Positions 1 to 9,250 are shown, numbered from the stretch's first letter. The stretch is 64,000 nt of DNA from CALBPI01 sp045110335 (GCA_045110335.1 JBGCGB010000006.1:50949-114948), one strand, 5' to 3'. The notes: generated by a model not told the origin, from the sequence alone. Made by a program: numbers and translations.

Positions 1-578
1 GTATTGGCAACGAAGCACGTGCGCAGTTCGTTGAGCGTACCGGTGGGCTGCCGGATGCTGTGTTCGCTTGTGTAGGCGGCGGCAGCAATGCGATCGGATT
101 GTTTCATGCATTCTTGGGTGATGCTGATGTCAGGATCTTTGGCGTGGAAGCCGGCGGTAGTGGTTCCGGTTTGGGTCAAAATGCAGCAACATTGGCGACG
201 GGTACGCCGGGTGTCTTGCAAGGCAGCTACACCATGATTCTGCAAGACGATGACGGACAAGTGCAGGAGACACAGTCGGTGTCGGCCGGTCTTGATTATT
301 CCGGTGTTGGCCCCGAGCATGCGTTTTTGCAGGCGATTGGTCGGGTGACTTACCTGGCAGCAGAGGATGACGATGCGCTGGATGCATTGGATGAATGCTG
401 CGCTGCCGAGGGCATTTTGACTGCTCTGGAAACAGCGCATGCATTCGCTGGTGCACGTGACTGGGCAAAGCAAAATCCGGGTGCGAAAATACTGATCGGA
501 AACTCGGGCCGGGGAGATAAAGACATGCCAACATTGACGCAACATCCAACCAAGAGAATGCACAATGCAGGCGCATGA
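1..578 (+). CDS. trpB: Tryptophan synthase beta subunit, 3' part (5' end outside window)
   Basis: This is the C-terminal part of the PLP-dependent beta subunit, which joins indole and serine to make tryptophan. The reading frame is open from base 3 and ends at a TAA-type stop at 578. The glycine-rich loop GGGSNAIG, which holds the cofactor phosphate in this family, is visible about 25 residues into the fragment, followed by the conserved VEAGG and the late LIGNSGRGDKD segment. The 5' half, including the PLP lysine, lies outside the window. The end overlaps trpA by 14 bases, so the two subunits of the complex are translationally coupled. Recognition is firm because of the motif and the trpA neighbour. 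Confidence 0.96.
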   Translation, partial: IGNEARAQFVERTGGLPDAVFACVGGGSNAIGLFHAFLGDADVRIFGVEAGGSGSGLGQNAATLATGTPGVLQGSYTMILQDDDGQVQETQSVSAGLDYSGVGPEHAFLQAIGRVTYLAAEDDDALDALDECCAAEGILTALETAHAFAGARDWAKQNPGAKILIGNSGRGDKDMPTLTQHPTKRMHNAGA

Positions 579-1335
579 AAGAATCACGGCAGCGGTTCGT
601 GAGGCCGCTGAAAACGGTGGTGCACTCATTCCTTTTGTGACCGCTGGCTATCCGCGGAAGGAGAGCTTCATCGAAACGATGATGGCTATCGCGCCGAACG
701 CCGACGTGATCGAAGTAGGCGTCCCTTTCAGCGATCCCATGGCTGACGGCATGACGATTCAGCGTTCCAGTCATACGGCCATTGCGAATGGCGTTACATT
801 GCGATGGATTCTGGATTCGTTGCGCGAACACAAGGCAGCGCTAAATACCCCTGTCGTGCTGATGTCCTATCTAAATCCGTTATTGGCGTTTGGTCTGCCA
901 GCGCTCGCTAAAGCCGCAGAGGCCGCCGGCGTTTGTGGATTTATTGTTCCGGACTTGCCGTTTGAGGAGTCAGCGCCGATTCGCGACGCTTTGTCCGCAC
1001 AAGGTCTTGGTTTGATACAACTCGTCACGCCGGCAACGCCTGAGGCACGACTCACCATGTTGTGCGAAGAAAGCCGCGGGTTTGTCTATGCCGTCACGGT
1101 CAATGGCATCACGGGTGGCGGGCAAGGCTTGCCAGAAAGTGCCAGCGAGTATCTGGCCAAAGTTCGAAAACTCTCAGCGCTGCCTGTTTGTGCAGGCTTT
1201 GGCATACGGACGCATGATGATGTAGCCCACATTCATCAGTTCGCGGACGGTGCGATTGTCGGCTCGGCGCTAGTTGAAGTATTAGAAGCGGAAGGCGATG
1301 CGGGTCAATTTGTCGCAGAACTACGCGGCGCATGA
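565..1335 (+). CDS. trpA: Tryptophan synthase alpha subunit
   Basis: The alpha subunit cleaves indole-3-glycerol phosphate and passes indole through a tunnel to TrpB. The 256-residue product has the usual family length. The two catalytic acids are in place: Glu50 in DVIEVGVPFSDP and Asp61 in MADGMT. Phosphate-binding segments NGITGGG and CAGFGIRT are present. The start overlaps the end of trpB by 14 bases. The stop overlaps the next gene in an ATGA, so a three-gene translationally coupled run is likely. Confidence 0.97.
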   Translation: MQAHERITAAVREAAENGGALIPFVTAGYPRKESFIETMMAIAPNADVIEVGVPFSDPMADGMTIQRSSHTAIANGVTLRWILDSLREHKAALNTPVVLMSYLNPLLAFGLPALAKAAEAAGVCGFIVPDLPFEESAPIRDALSAQGLGLIQLVTPATPEARLTMLCEESRGFVYAVTVNGITGGGQGLPESASEYLAKVRKLSALPVCAGFGIRTHDDVAHIHQFADGAIVGSALVEVLEAEGDAGQFVAELRGA

Positions 1336-1637
1336 AAAAAGTATTCACGGCCGACAACATCATTACAGTAGCTCACTACCGGAATGTGCTTGAGGCGGAG
1401 GGCATCGCGACCGAAATCCGCAATCAAAACCTCGGCAGCGTACTCGGTGAAGTGCCTTTTACCGAAGTCTGGCCGCAGCTTTGGGTTCGACACGCACTGG
1501 ACGTGCCGCGTGCAAAAGAACTGATCGCCGAAGCGAGTCAACCGCCAGAAGTTGGTGAAGCCTGGCATTGCCAGCATTGCGAGGCATCCAACGAGTCTCA
1601 CTTTGCCGCCTGTTGGCAATGCGGGAAATCTGACTGA
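1332..1637 (+). CDS. DUF2007-type signal-transducing-like protein with C-terminal zinc ribbon
   Basis: A 101-residue protein. Residues 1-65 look like DUF2007: it begins MKKVFTA, has the 'VAHYRNVLEAEGI' helix, and contains the 'ALDVPRAKELI' pattern. Residues 78-98 carry a small Cys4 ribbon, W-x-C-x2-C ... C-x2-C, ending GKSD. The family is called signal-transducing but has no established biochemical role; a nitrogen-related regulatory role is only a guess. The start sits in ATGA with the trpA stop, which suggests coupled expression with tryptophan synthase. In many proteobacteria accD follows trpA; it does not here. Confidence 0.8.
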   Translation: MKKVFTADNIITVAHYRNVLEAEGIATEIRNQNLGSVLGEVPFTEVWPQLWVRHALDVPRAKELIAEASQPPEVGEAWHCQHCEASNESHFAACWQCGKSD

Positions 1638-1733
1638 CCAACTAATTGCAGGCAGTTTTCGCGTACAATTAGCGCTTGCTTAAGGTCGGCAACAGCGCGT
1701 TGTCGCCGTGATCCACCAATCTGGAGAAAGTCA

Positions 1734-2099
1734 TTGCGTTGGGTAATGCGTTCGAAAATTCACAAGGCTCGGGTGACCGAGGCTGATGTCAATTACGTGG
1801 GTAGTATCACGATCGATAAAGGTCTGATTGAACTCGCGGGGTTGTGGGAAAACGAAAAAGTGCTGGTCGTGTCAAACACCTCGGGCGCTCGATTAGAAAC
1901 CTACGTAATTGCTGGTGAACGCGATTCAGGCGTTATCTGCATGAACGGTGCGGCTGCACACCTGATCAGCGAAGGTGAAGAACTCATTATCATGGCCTTT
2001 GAGTTGACCGATCGGCCACTCGATCCCTGCGCTATTCTTGTTGATGAGAGTAATCGCTTTGTTCGGTATCTGACCGAAATGCCTGCGTCAAAAGTGTGA
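1734..2099 (+). CDS. panD: Aspartate 1-decarboxylase precursor
   Basis: PanD decarboxylates aspartate to beta-alanine for pantothenate synthesis. It is made as a proenzyme that cleaves itself at a Gly-Ser bond to create a pyruvoyl group. The site is visible as NYVGSITID with Gly23-Ser24, and the conserved NGAAAH loop follows. I use the TTG at 1734: a GGAGA sits seven bases upstream, and the resulting N-terminus aligns with known PanD (M-x-R-x-M-x-x-S-K-I-H). The ATG at 1746 would remove part of the first strand. At 121 residues it has normal length. panB and panC are not nearby. Confidence 0.93.
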   Translation: MRWVMRSKIHKARVTEADVNYVGSITIDKGLIELAGLWENEKVLVVSNTSGARLETYVIAGERDSGVICMNGAAAHLISEGEELIIMAFELTDRPLDPCAILVDESNRFVRYLTEMPASKV

Positions 2100-2106
2100 G
2101 CCACTA

Positions 2107-2880
2107 ATGATTATCCTGCTATCTCCCGCCAAAACACTTGATTACGAAACACCCGCGCCCCTGGCCAAGACCAGTGAGCCCGAATTTGTTGAAGATTCCG
2201 CGACATTGATTCGCGGTCTGAAGAAACAGTCTGTTTCGGACATTCGCTCGCTAATGAAGTTATCGCCGACACTGGCGGAATTGAATGTCGCGCGCTATCA
2301 AGCTTGGAAAAAAACACCGGATCACGCCGCGACTAAGCAGGCAATCTTTGCATTCAAAGGTGATGTCTACCAAGGCTTCGAAGCGGACAGCTTAAGCGCT
2401 CGTGATATTAACTGGGCGCAGAAGCGCATTCGTATCCTGTCTGGTCTCTATGGTGTCTTGAAACCTTTGGATCGAATGCAGCCTTATCGACTCGAAATGG
2501 GCACTCGTCTTAAGACTCAAGCCGGCGCCAGTCTCTATGATTTTTGGGGCGATCGATTGACTCGCCGTTTGGCTAGTGAGCTGGACGGTGTTACCCCGAA
2601 AGCGTGCATCAATCTGGCGTCAAACGAGTACTTCAAGGCAGTCGATCCCAGTGGTCTAGGCGCGAAACTTGTTACGCCGAAATTTCTGGACTTTAGCCGT
2701 GGCGAGTACCGTTTCCTGAGCTTTTTCGCCAAGCGAGCACGTGGATTGATGGCGCGATGGCTCGTGACCGAACGCGTGACAACGCTCAAATCGCTGGTTG
2801 ATTTTGATGTGCAAGGGTATCGCTATAGCGAATCGCATAGTCAGGACGGGCAGCCAACGTTCATCAGGGATAAGCAGTAA
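2107..2880 (+). CDS. yaaA: Peroxide stress protein YaaA (UPF0246 / DUF328)
   Basis: The 257-residue product begins MIILLSPAKTLDYE, the signature start of the YaaA family, and has the internal GLYGVLKPLDRMQPYRLEMG and NLASNEYFK segments. In E. coli YaaA lowers intracellular free iron during peroxide stress and binds DNA; the exact mechanism here is inferred from the family. It starts seven bases after panD, on the same strand, so they are probably co-transcribed. The next gene converges on it. Confidence 0.93.
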   Translation: MIILLSPAKTLDYETPAPLAKTSEPEFVEDSATLIRGLKKQSVSDIRSLMKLSPTLAELNVARYQAWKKTPDHAATKQAIFAFKGDVYQGFEADSLSARDINWAQKRIRILSGLYGVLKPLDRMQPYRLEMGTRLKTQAGASLYDFWGDRLTRRLASELDGVTPKACINLASNEYFKAVDPSGLGAKLVTPKFLDFSRGEYRFLSFFAKRARGLMARWLVTERVTTLKSLVDFDVQGYRYSESHSQDGQPTFIRDKQ

Positions 2881-2902
2881 GCGTTGACCCGGGAGCGATA
2901 CG

Positions 2903-4000
2903 TTAGGCGACTTGCTGAGAGCTGTCCTCGTCGCCAAAGGACTCGCGAATCTCGGCAACCATGACTCGCATACTTTCCGAACTGTCTTCCTCGCCGACGT
3001 ATACCGGTGGATCACGTCTAAGGCCAGCCCAGTTGTTTGTGTCGATGACACATTGCAGATAGCGGATATTACGATTGATGGCTTCGATATACGGGTTCTT
3101 CCCATCAAATAGCGGTTCGATAAACCGGTAGGTGCGATCGAACTCTTGATCAAGTCGTTTTCTGGCGCCCGATTGGAAAAACTCCGGCGTCTTGCGCAGC
3201 AGGTCTTCACCCGAGGCATACATCATCTTGGTCTTGCCTTCGCTATTGGTCTGAGTCGCCACACCGCCGATGACGAACTCCTCGTAAAGCCGGTCGCGGC
3301 ATTTTTCGAGATAGCAACGGTCTGCCATTTGGGCCAGTAGATCACCGGTGCCGATAATGCAGCCGCTGCGAATATCTTTGGGGTTGGCGACCTGAAGCCG
3401 TCTTAGATCGATTTCATAGCCGGTAAAATGAACCAACTGACTGGCGATTTCTATCTGATCGCCGAGTCCGATTCGCATCAGGTAATCGCGCAAAAACTCG
3501 GCGCTACGCGAGACATGCACACGGGTAAACTCTGCGCCATTGCGAACCTCGGCGTCATTTTCCGCATGGCGAATGTAACCCGCGTCATGAAACAGCGAGA
3601 TGATGATCGCAAGCTCCGCGCGTGCTGGTCCAAGCCGCAGCGCTTCGGTTGCCGTGGACTCGTAGCCAGCCAAGAGCCTCGCAACAGCGAGTGTCATGTC
3701 CAGCGTATGTTGCACATCGTGATAGGTTGTATCGCAACCGTGGAAACCGGGGAAACGGCCCGTAAACAAGCGCTCGAAGTCATGAAACGCTAACCAGATT
3801 CGATCGAAGGCTGCTTGTGGGTAGGTTCCGAGAAAAAGCGTTCTGACGGCATCACGGACCTCGGGCATCGAAGACACGTTGATGTCGTCAGCAACATCGT
3901 AGTTGTTTCTTCGGTCTTGCGACGGCCGGAGCTTGGCATCAAATTGTCGATGAAGGCTGGTCACGGCTGACGATTCTGGAGTACCGGTTGATAAAGTCAT
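2903..4000 (-). CDS. HD-domain phosphohydrolase, cyclic-nucleotide-phosphodiesterase-like
   Basis: A 365-residue soluble protein with no signal peptide. The metal-binding pattern is YHDVQH (residues 93-98), then SLFHDAGYIRH with His138-Asp139, then a later histidine in LVHFTGYE. The pairing of a YHxxxH motif about 40 residues before the HD resembles class I cyclic nucleotide phosphodiesterases (YHNxxHAxDV then HDxxH) more than the usual GTP-hydrolysing HD proteins. The N-terminal 45 residues are polar and poorly conserved-looking. Substrate is unknown. It lies downstream of prlC on the same strand with an 86-base gap containing a 12-bp palindrome. Confidence 0.7.
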   Translation of the reverse strand: MTLSTGTPESSAVTSLHRQFDAKLRPSQDRRNNYDVADDINVSSMPEVRDAVRTLFLGTYPQAAFDRIWLAFHDFERLFTGRFPGFHGCDTTYHDVQHTLDMTLAVARLLAGYESTATEALRLGPARAELAIIISLFHDAGYIRHAENDAEVRNGAEFTRVHVSRSAEFLRDYLMRIGLGDQIEIASQLVHFTGYEIDLRRLQVANPKDIRSGCIIGTGDLLAQMADRCYLEKCRDRLYEEFVIGGVATQTNSEGKTKMMYASGEDLLRKTPEFFQSGARKRLDQEFDRTYRFIEPLFDGKNPYIEAINRNIRYLQCVIDTNNWAGLRRDPPVYVGEEDSSESMRVMVAEIRESFGDEDSSQQVA

Positions 4001-4070
4001 CTGAGTCTACGGTAAACTTGCGTTGCGTTTGACGGGTGGGATCAATCGCCCAACAATCGCGGCCCATTGA

Positions 4071-4082
4071 CCCATATATGGG
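4071..4082. promoter_or_regulatory. 12-bp perfect palindrome upstream of the HD gene
   Basis: CCCATATATGGG is self-complementary over all 12 bases. It lies in the 86-base gap between prlC and the HD gene, about 70 bases before the HD start codon, a plausible place for a regulator site. No known regulator is assigned. Confidence 0.25.
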
Positions 4083-4086
4083 AGAA

Positions 4087-6114
4087 TCATGCCGCAGCGA
4101 TACCGGCATTGTGCAGCAATGCATCGATCTTCGCGGGTCGGCCTCTGAAGTCAACATAAGCTTCCTGGATATCGCGGCTGCCGCCAATTTCCAGGATATG
4201 TTTTCGGAAGTCTCCAGCAACAGTCTGATCAAAAATATCACCGGACTCATCGAAGGCCGCGAAAGCATCCGCGGCCAGGACCTCTGCCCATTTATAGCTG
4301 TAATATCCCGCCGCATAGCCGCCTGCAAAAATATGCGTGAAGCTATTCTCAAACTGCACAAAGTCGGGTACGTCGACTAGAGCTGTTTTCTGGCGAGTCT
4401 GTCTAAGCAGATCGCTGATGTGGTTGGCCGTCGGTGCTTCTTCAATAGCATGCAAGCCGAAATCAAAGGTGGAGAATTCGATCTGGCGAAGCATTTGCAG
4501 GCCGGCGCCGACATTGCGTGACGCCAAAAGCTTGTCAAAAATCTCGCGAGGCAGCTGCTCATCGCTCTCATAATGACCTGAACAGGTCCGCAACACTTCA
4601 TAGTGCCATGCGAAATTTTCCATGAACTGACTGGGTAGTTCGACCGCGTCCCACGGCACGCCGTTGATGCCTGCAATGCTTGGATAGTCTATCCGCGTCA
4701 GCAGGTGATGCAGCATGTGGCCGAACTCATGAAAGAGCGTTACCACGTCATTGTGGGTCAGCAACGAAGGCGCTTCGCCATCCGGCGCCGAGAAATTACA
4801 GACCAGGTACCCGACCGGCAACGTCAAGTCGTCGTCAATGGACTTGCGCACAATGCATTCGTCGATCCAGGCGCCGCCACGCTTGCCGGTGCGAGCGATC
4901 AAGTCGGTGTAGAAGCCGCCGATGAGTTGCTGGTCTTGGTCGGTGACCGTCAGGAACTGCACACCTTCATGCCAAACGGATACATCCGTTTCAATATTGA
5001 GCGTCAGCCCGTAAAGCTGTTCTGCCAGAGAAAAAACACCGCGCATCACGGTCTCGACCGGAAAATACGGACGAAGCCTGTCATCAGAGATTGAGAAGTG
5101 GCTGTCCCGATAACGCTCGGTAAAGTAGCTAACATCCCACGGTTCCAGTGTGCGCCCGGCGAGCGTTTGCAAGCCGGATAGTTCTTGCTGCGCGGTTGCT
5201 TCGCTGCGCGCACGCAAGTCTTCGAGAAAGTTCATGACCTCATGAACGGACCCAGCCATTTTCGGCGCAATGGAGTATTCGGCATAACTGTCGAAGCCGA
5301 GTAATTGAGCCAACTCACGTCTTGCCGCGAGAATATCCAGCATCAATGCGTTGTTGTTGAATTTGGCATCGTGGTGCTTGCTTTCGGCGGCACGCGTCAT
5401 CCAGGCTTCATAGAAATGTGCTCTGGTCTCTTGATGGTCGGCATGCGTGATAACAGCTTGATACACCGGTGGGCTCAGGTCGAATAGCCAACCTTGCAGG
5501 CCTTTTTCAGACGCCGCTCTTTCTGCTTGATTGCAAATGTTGACGGGAATACCGGAAATGCGGGCTTGGTCGTCGGTATGCCAATGCCATGCATCGCTGC
5601 TTTGCTGAACATGATTGGCGAACTGTGCTTGCATCGCACTCAGTGATTGCATGAGCTCGCGGAAACGTCGCTGACCTGCATCATCCAGATCGACGCCGGC
5701 AAGTCTGAAGTCGCGCAACGCATGCGAGACGACTTGTTTTTGCTGGTCGGAAGTATTCGCAGGTAGTGCATTGGCGACGGCTTCATAACCCTTGAACAGA
5801 TTCCGGTCCTGCGACAGACCCGCTGAAAATTCTGTGATTCTCGACAATGCTTCCAAGTATTCACGTTGCCATTCATCGCTGCTGCTCACCATATTGAGAT
5901 GCGAGATTGGCGACCAGCTTCTGGCTAAGTCATGCAGCAATGCCTGATGCGGATGCACCAACGTTTCAAAGGTTGGCGACTGCACATCGGAAAGCGCTTG
6001 TAACTGTTGGCCCAAACGCGACAACAGACGATCCGTTAATGGTTGGATGTCGCTCGCTGTAATATTCGCGAAGTCGGGCAGGTCAAATAGGATTCTGGAA
6101 GGCACGTTGGTCAT
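4087..6114 (-). CDS. prlC: Oligopeptidase A (M3 family zinc metallopeptidase)
   Basis: A cytosolic zinc endopeptidase that degrades short peptides and cleaved signal peptides. The M3 zinc motif HEFGH is at residues 462-466, followed by MLHHLLTR, with the downstream acidic ligand segment PSQFMENF. Length is 675 residues, matching the 680 of E. coli OpdA. I choose the ATG at 6114 (MTNVPSRIL), which resembles the E. coli start MTNPLL; the open frame extends to a TTG at 6141. The divergent gene on the other side is glutathione reductase. Confidence 0.95.
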   Translation of the reverse strand: MTNVPSRILFDLPDFANITASDIQPLTDRLLSRLGQQLQALSDVQSPTFETLVHPHQALLHDLARSWSPISHLNMVSSSDEWQREYLEALSRITEFSAGLSQDRNLFKGYEAVANALPANTSDQQKQVVSHALRDFRLAGVDLDDAGQRRFRELMQSLSAMQAQFANHVQQSSDAWHWHTDDQARISGIPVNICNQAERAASEKGLQGWLFDLSPPVYQAVITHADHQETRAHFYEAWMTRAAESKHHDAKFNNNALMLDILAARRELAQLLGFDSYAEYSIAPKMAGSVHEVMNFLEDLRARSEATAQQELSGLQTLAGRTLEPWDVSYFTERYRDSHFSISDDRLRPYFPVETVMRGVFSLAEQLYGLTLNIETDVSVWHEGVQFLTVTDQDQQLIGGFYTDLIARTGKRGGAWIDECIVRKSIDDDLTLPVGYLVCNFSAPDGEAPSLLTHNDVVTLFHEFGHMLHHLLTRIDYPSIAGINGVPWDAVELPSQFMENFAWHYEVLRTCSGHYESDEQLPREIFDKLLASRNVGAGLQMLRQIEFSTFDFGLHAIEEAPTANHISDLLRQTRQKTALVDVPDFVQFENSFTHIFAGGYAAGYYSYKWAEVLAADAFAAFDESGDIFDQTVAGDFRKHILEIGGSRDIQEAYVDFRGRPAKIDALLHNAGIAAA

Positions 6115-6305
6115 GTATAGCAAGGGCAAATTGAGCAACAAATTCCATAAAGTGTACCATGAGCCAGCCTTCAGGCGGTCGCATACGACCAGAACGCGAT
6201 GTACGCATGACGTAGAAGGTGTCCGGAGGCGTGTTGGTCTATCCTTGATGAGGATGAATCCATTCGATATCCGACAAAACTGTACTTAACGAGGTAGGAC
6301 AAACT

Positions 6306-7652
6306 GTGACAAAAACTTATGATCTCATTGTGATTGGCGGCGGTAGCGGCGGCTTGGCACACGCACAACGTGCGGTCGAATATGGGGCCAGCGCGATGGT
6401 TGTGGAGTCCGGTCGTTTAGGTGGTACCTGTGTCAATGTCGGCTGCGTACCCAAGAAAGTGATGTGGTATGCAGCAAGCGCCGGTCATGATCGTCGGTTG
6501 TCCGAGAGTTACGGTTTTGAGAAGGCGCCGTACGGCCATGATTGGGCATCGCTAAAGTCAGCCCGAGATGCTTATGTAAAAAGACTCAATGGGATTTATG
6601 CCAGCAATCTGGACAAGAAATCCATCGATGTCGTTGAGGGCCGCGCCAGATTTGTAGATGAGCACACCATTGCCGTCGGTGAGCAAACTTACCGCGCGAA
6701 GTACATTACGATCGCGACTGGTGGCTATCCGAGCATACCGCCGTTGCCCGGTGCCGAGCTTGGTATCACGTCGGATGGTTTTTTTGAATTGGAAACGTTG
6801 CCGGAACGCGTGGCGTTGGTCGGCAGTGGCTATGTCGCGGTCGAATTGGGCGGTGCATTGGCGGGCCTCGGCGCCGAGGTCAGTATTTTGTCTCGCTCCC
6901 AGCATGTGTTGCGAAGCTTTGATGACATGTTGCGGACGTCGGTTGCCGATGCGTTGGCTGATGACGGGATCACCGTCGAAAAGGATGTTATTGCGGCAAG
7001 TGTTGAGAGGACGGAGGATGGTCTGGTTCTGCATGCACAAGATGGTCGCCAACTAGGTGGTTTCGATGCGCTGATTTGGGCGGTTGGCCGATTGCCTGCA
7101 ACCGGTGATCTGGCATTGTCGGAGGCAGGTATTGAGACGGATGAGCGCGGATTTATTCCGGTAGATCATGTGCAGGCAACGAATGTGGATCATGTATTCG
7201 CTCTAGGTGATGTTACTGGTGCCGTGGCGCTGACACCCGTCGCGATTGCAGCCGGGCGTAGATTGGCTGATCGCGTGTTCGGCGGTATGAAAGATCGATA
7301 TCTTGAGTACCGCGATATCGCTACGGTTATTTTTACGCATCCGCCGGTGGGTACGATGGGTCTGACCGAGTCCGAAGCGCGAGCTGTGCATGGAGACAGT
7401 GTGAAGGTCTATACGTCCTCGTTTGTACCGATGCGCTATGCGTTAGACACGCACAAGCGGCGTGCCGCGATGAAGTTAGTGACGGTTGGCGACGACGAGA
7501 AAGTGGTTGGTTGTCATGTTTTCGGCGATGGTGCTGATGAAATGATGCAAGGATTTGCCGTTGCTATTCGAATGGGTGCGACGAAGCAGGACTTTGACGA
7601 CACCGTTGCTATTCATCCGACCAGTGCTGAAGAGCTCGTCACGATGCGATAA
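6306..7652 (+). CDS. gor: Glutathione-disulfide reductase
   Basis: A FAD-dependent reductase that regenerates glutathione with NADPH. The FAD loop IGGGSGG is at residues 10-16 and the redox disulfide is Cys42/Cys47 in GGTCVNVGCVPKK. The NADPH-side segment GSGYVAVELGG is followed by two arginines (SRSQHVLRSFD), as expected for NADPH preference. The C-terminal acid-base dyad is His437 and Glu442 in HPTSAEE. At 448 residues it matches E. coli Gor. The start is GTG at 6306 with GAGGTAGGA just upstream. It is transcribed away from prlC. Confidence 0.95.
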   Translation: MTKTYDLIVIGGGSGGLAHAQRAVEYGASAMVVESGRLGGTCVNVGCVPKKVMWYAASAGHDRRLSESYGFEKAPYGHDWASLKSARDAYVKRLNGIYASNLDKKSIDVVEGRARFVDEHTIAVGEQTYRAKYITIATGGYPSIPPLPGAELGITSDGFFELETLPERVALVGSGYVAVELGGALAGLGAEVSILSRSQHVLRSFDDMLRTSVADALADDGITVEKDVIAASVERTEDGLVLHAQDGRQLGGFDALIWAVGRLPATGDLALSEAGIETDERGFIPVDHVQATNVDHVFALGDVTGAVALTPVAIAAGRRLADRVFGGMKDRYLEYRDIATVIFTHPPVGTMGLTESEARAVHGDSVKVYTSSFVPMRYALDTHKRRAAMKLVTVGDDEKVVGCHVFGDGADEMMQGFAVAIRMGATKQDFDDTVAIHPTSAEELVTMR

Positions 7653-7683
7653 AAAAAGCCCCTCCGACATCAATCGGAGGGGC
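7651..7683 (-). terminator. Intrinsic terminator of the DUF4397 lipoprotein gene
   Basis: A perfect 10-bp stem (7658-7667 pairs with 7674-7683) with a 6-base loop is followed, on the minus strand, by seven T. It sits 30 bases after the stop of the DUF4397 gene. On the plus strand the hairpin follows gor directly but lacks a T-run, so it may only weakly stop gor transcription. Confidence 0.9.
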
Positions 7684-7713
7684 CCTCATCCAAACCGGAT
7701 GTTTCGGCAGGTG

Positions 7714-9078
7714 TTACTGCGCTATTGGCGTATTAAAGTCATCCAGCAGGATCAAACCAAATGCCGTTTCGCCAGGCAGTGGATCGCGCGCCACAGCCGT
7801 GTAAACACCACCGTTAGCGATCGTGATGTTAGCCGGACCAATCGCTGCCGTGGTCGTGCCCGTTGGTGTCACCGTTACGGTGTAGTCGCCTTCTGCCAGG
7901 GACACATAACCGGTCTCTGCCTGGAAGGGAATATCCGTGAACGCTGGTGTTGCCGTTGTGATGTCTGTGCCGGGTGCGGTCACAAAAATATCGACGTTAC
8001 CTGCTGTCGGTGAGCCATGGACGATACGTACTTTCGCTTCAGTGGCGACAATACGTCGATCATCAACTAGCACCTGAGCGGTGATGTTAGCCAATGTGTC
8101 GATCGCGTAGACCGAGTACTCAGTCCCGGCATCGAGTGTCAGGTCTGCGTCAATGACGACGGTTCCCGCATCATTAGCTGGCGTGACTTTGACGTTGTAG
8201 TCGGCCGCTGGCACATCGACAAATCCCGTGAAGTCCGGAAACGCCAGATCTTCAATTAACGGAGCGTCAAAGCCATCGTTAACGACGACATCAACAGCCG
8301 GCGCGTCCGGTGAGTTGTGGATGACGCGCAGTGAAGCGGGTGTATTGACATCCAGCAGTTCAGAAACACCGTTGGCATCCTGTGCGATGAGACTGATTGG
8401 CGCCATGCCGTTTCCCGTGTTTTGTACCGCACTAAGCAGTAGATCGGCGCCGCCGCCCAATGCTACGGTTCCGGCGTCGTAGACTAACGCTTCGGGATCA
8501 TCCGCGAGTGTGACTCGGATTTGATAGTCGCCGGATGGAACTTCGACCGGCCCAAGCGTCTCACCAAAGGCGAACGTACCAACGGGTGCCTCGCCAGTAA
8601 GGTCTGCGCCAGGTGACGTCGCGTAAACGCTAACGCTCGGCGCATTCGGTGCGGCGTGCACGACTTCGACGCGTGCGTTGCCAGAGGTGACCGGTACAAT
8701 TTCGTTGCTGACAATCAGCGGCTCAATGTTGGCCACTTCGCCGATCGCGATGACGGTGTATCGAATGTTCGATTCGAGGCTCAGATCGACAGGGCCGATA
8801 ACGGTAACGTCGCCGGCTGGAGTGATGCCGTCAACTTGCACGCTGTACGTCCCAGCGTCGATAAACCCGAAACCGGTGCCGGCCTTGTAGTCTGCTCCGG
8901 CAACTGAGACTGTGCCATCGACTAGAACATTGACGGCAGGTGCGTCAGGTGACGCATGCAATACGCGTAAAGCAGCAGGTGCCGGTGGCAAATCATCGTC
9001 ATCGTCGTCAAAGATATCGCAACCAGTGAGTGTCAGGGTTGAGAGCACGGCTATCGCCGGCCAGAATTTCTTGGACAT
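7714..9078 (-). CDS. DUF4397 domain lipoprotein with four repeats
   Basis: A 454-residue exported protein. It begins MSKKFW, has a hydrophobic segment and a lipobox LTGC with Cys20, followed by an acidic stretch FDDDDDD that should retain it or extend it from the membrane. Four DUF4397 units of about 105 residues follow, each opening with a version of 'LRVLHASPDAPAVNVLVDG'. The fold is beta-rich; function is unknown, with surface adhesion or anchoring as a guess. I choose ATG 9078 because AGGAG lies eight bases upstream and it gives a proper signal peptide; the open frame runs on to 9174. A strong terminator follows. Confidence 0.85.
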   Translation of the reverse strand: MSKKFWPAIAVLSTLTLTGCDIFDDDDDDLPPAPAALRVLHASPDAPAVNVLVDGTVSVAGADYKAGTGFGFIDAGTYSVQVDGITPAGDVTVIGPVDLSLESNIRYTVIAIGEVANIEPLIVSNEIVPVTSGNARVEVVHAAPNAPSVSVYATSPGADLTGEAPVGTFAFGETLGPVEVPSGDYQIRVTLADDPEALVYDAGTVALGGGADLLLSAVQNTGNGMAPISLIAQDANGVSELLDVNTPASLRVIHNSPDAPAVDVVVNDGFDAPLIEDLAFPDFTGFVDVPAADYNVKVTPANDAGTVVIDADLTLDAGTEYSVYAIDTLANITAQVLVDDRRIVATEAKVRIVHGSPTAGNVDIFVTAPGTDITTATPAFTDIPFQAETGYVSLAEGDYTVTVTPTGTTTAAIGPANITIANGGVYTAVARDPLPGETAFGLILLDDFNTPIAQ

Positions 9079-9250
9079 GGGTTTCGCTCCTAGTTCATCT
9101 AAATTAGTGTGTTTCCCGAAGGACACCACTAAGTTCGACAAGGTGCGAAAACTGGATGCAAGAAAGTGAGACAAAGATGTCGCAAACTAGCGACAGATGG
9201 AAAAACTATGCCTATAAGGTCAAAATTAGTTAGACAAGGGTGTTCGGGCG

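Noticed and set aside
130..831. A 233-codon minus-strand open frame
   Set aside because: It is antisense to trpB and trpA; it reads as shadow sequence with scattered Arg, His and Cys.
1645..1669. Possible panD promoter (TTGCAG ... TACAAT)
   Set aside because: The spacer is only about 12 bases, too short for a sigma-70 promoter.
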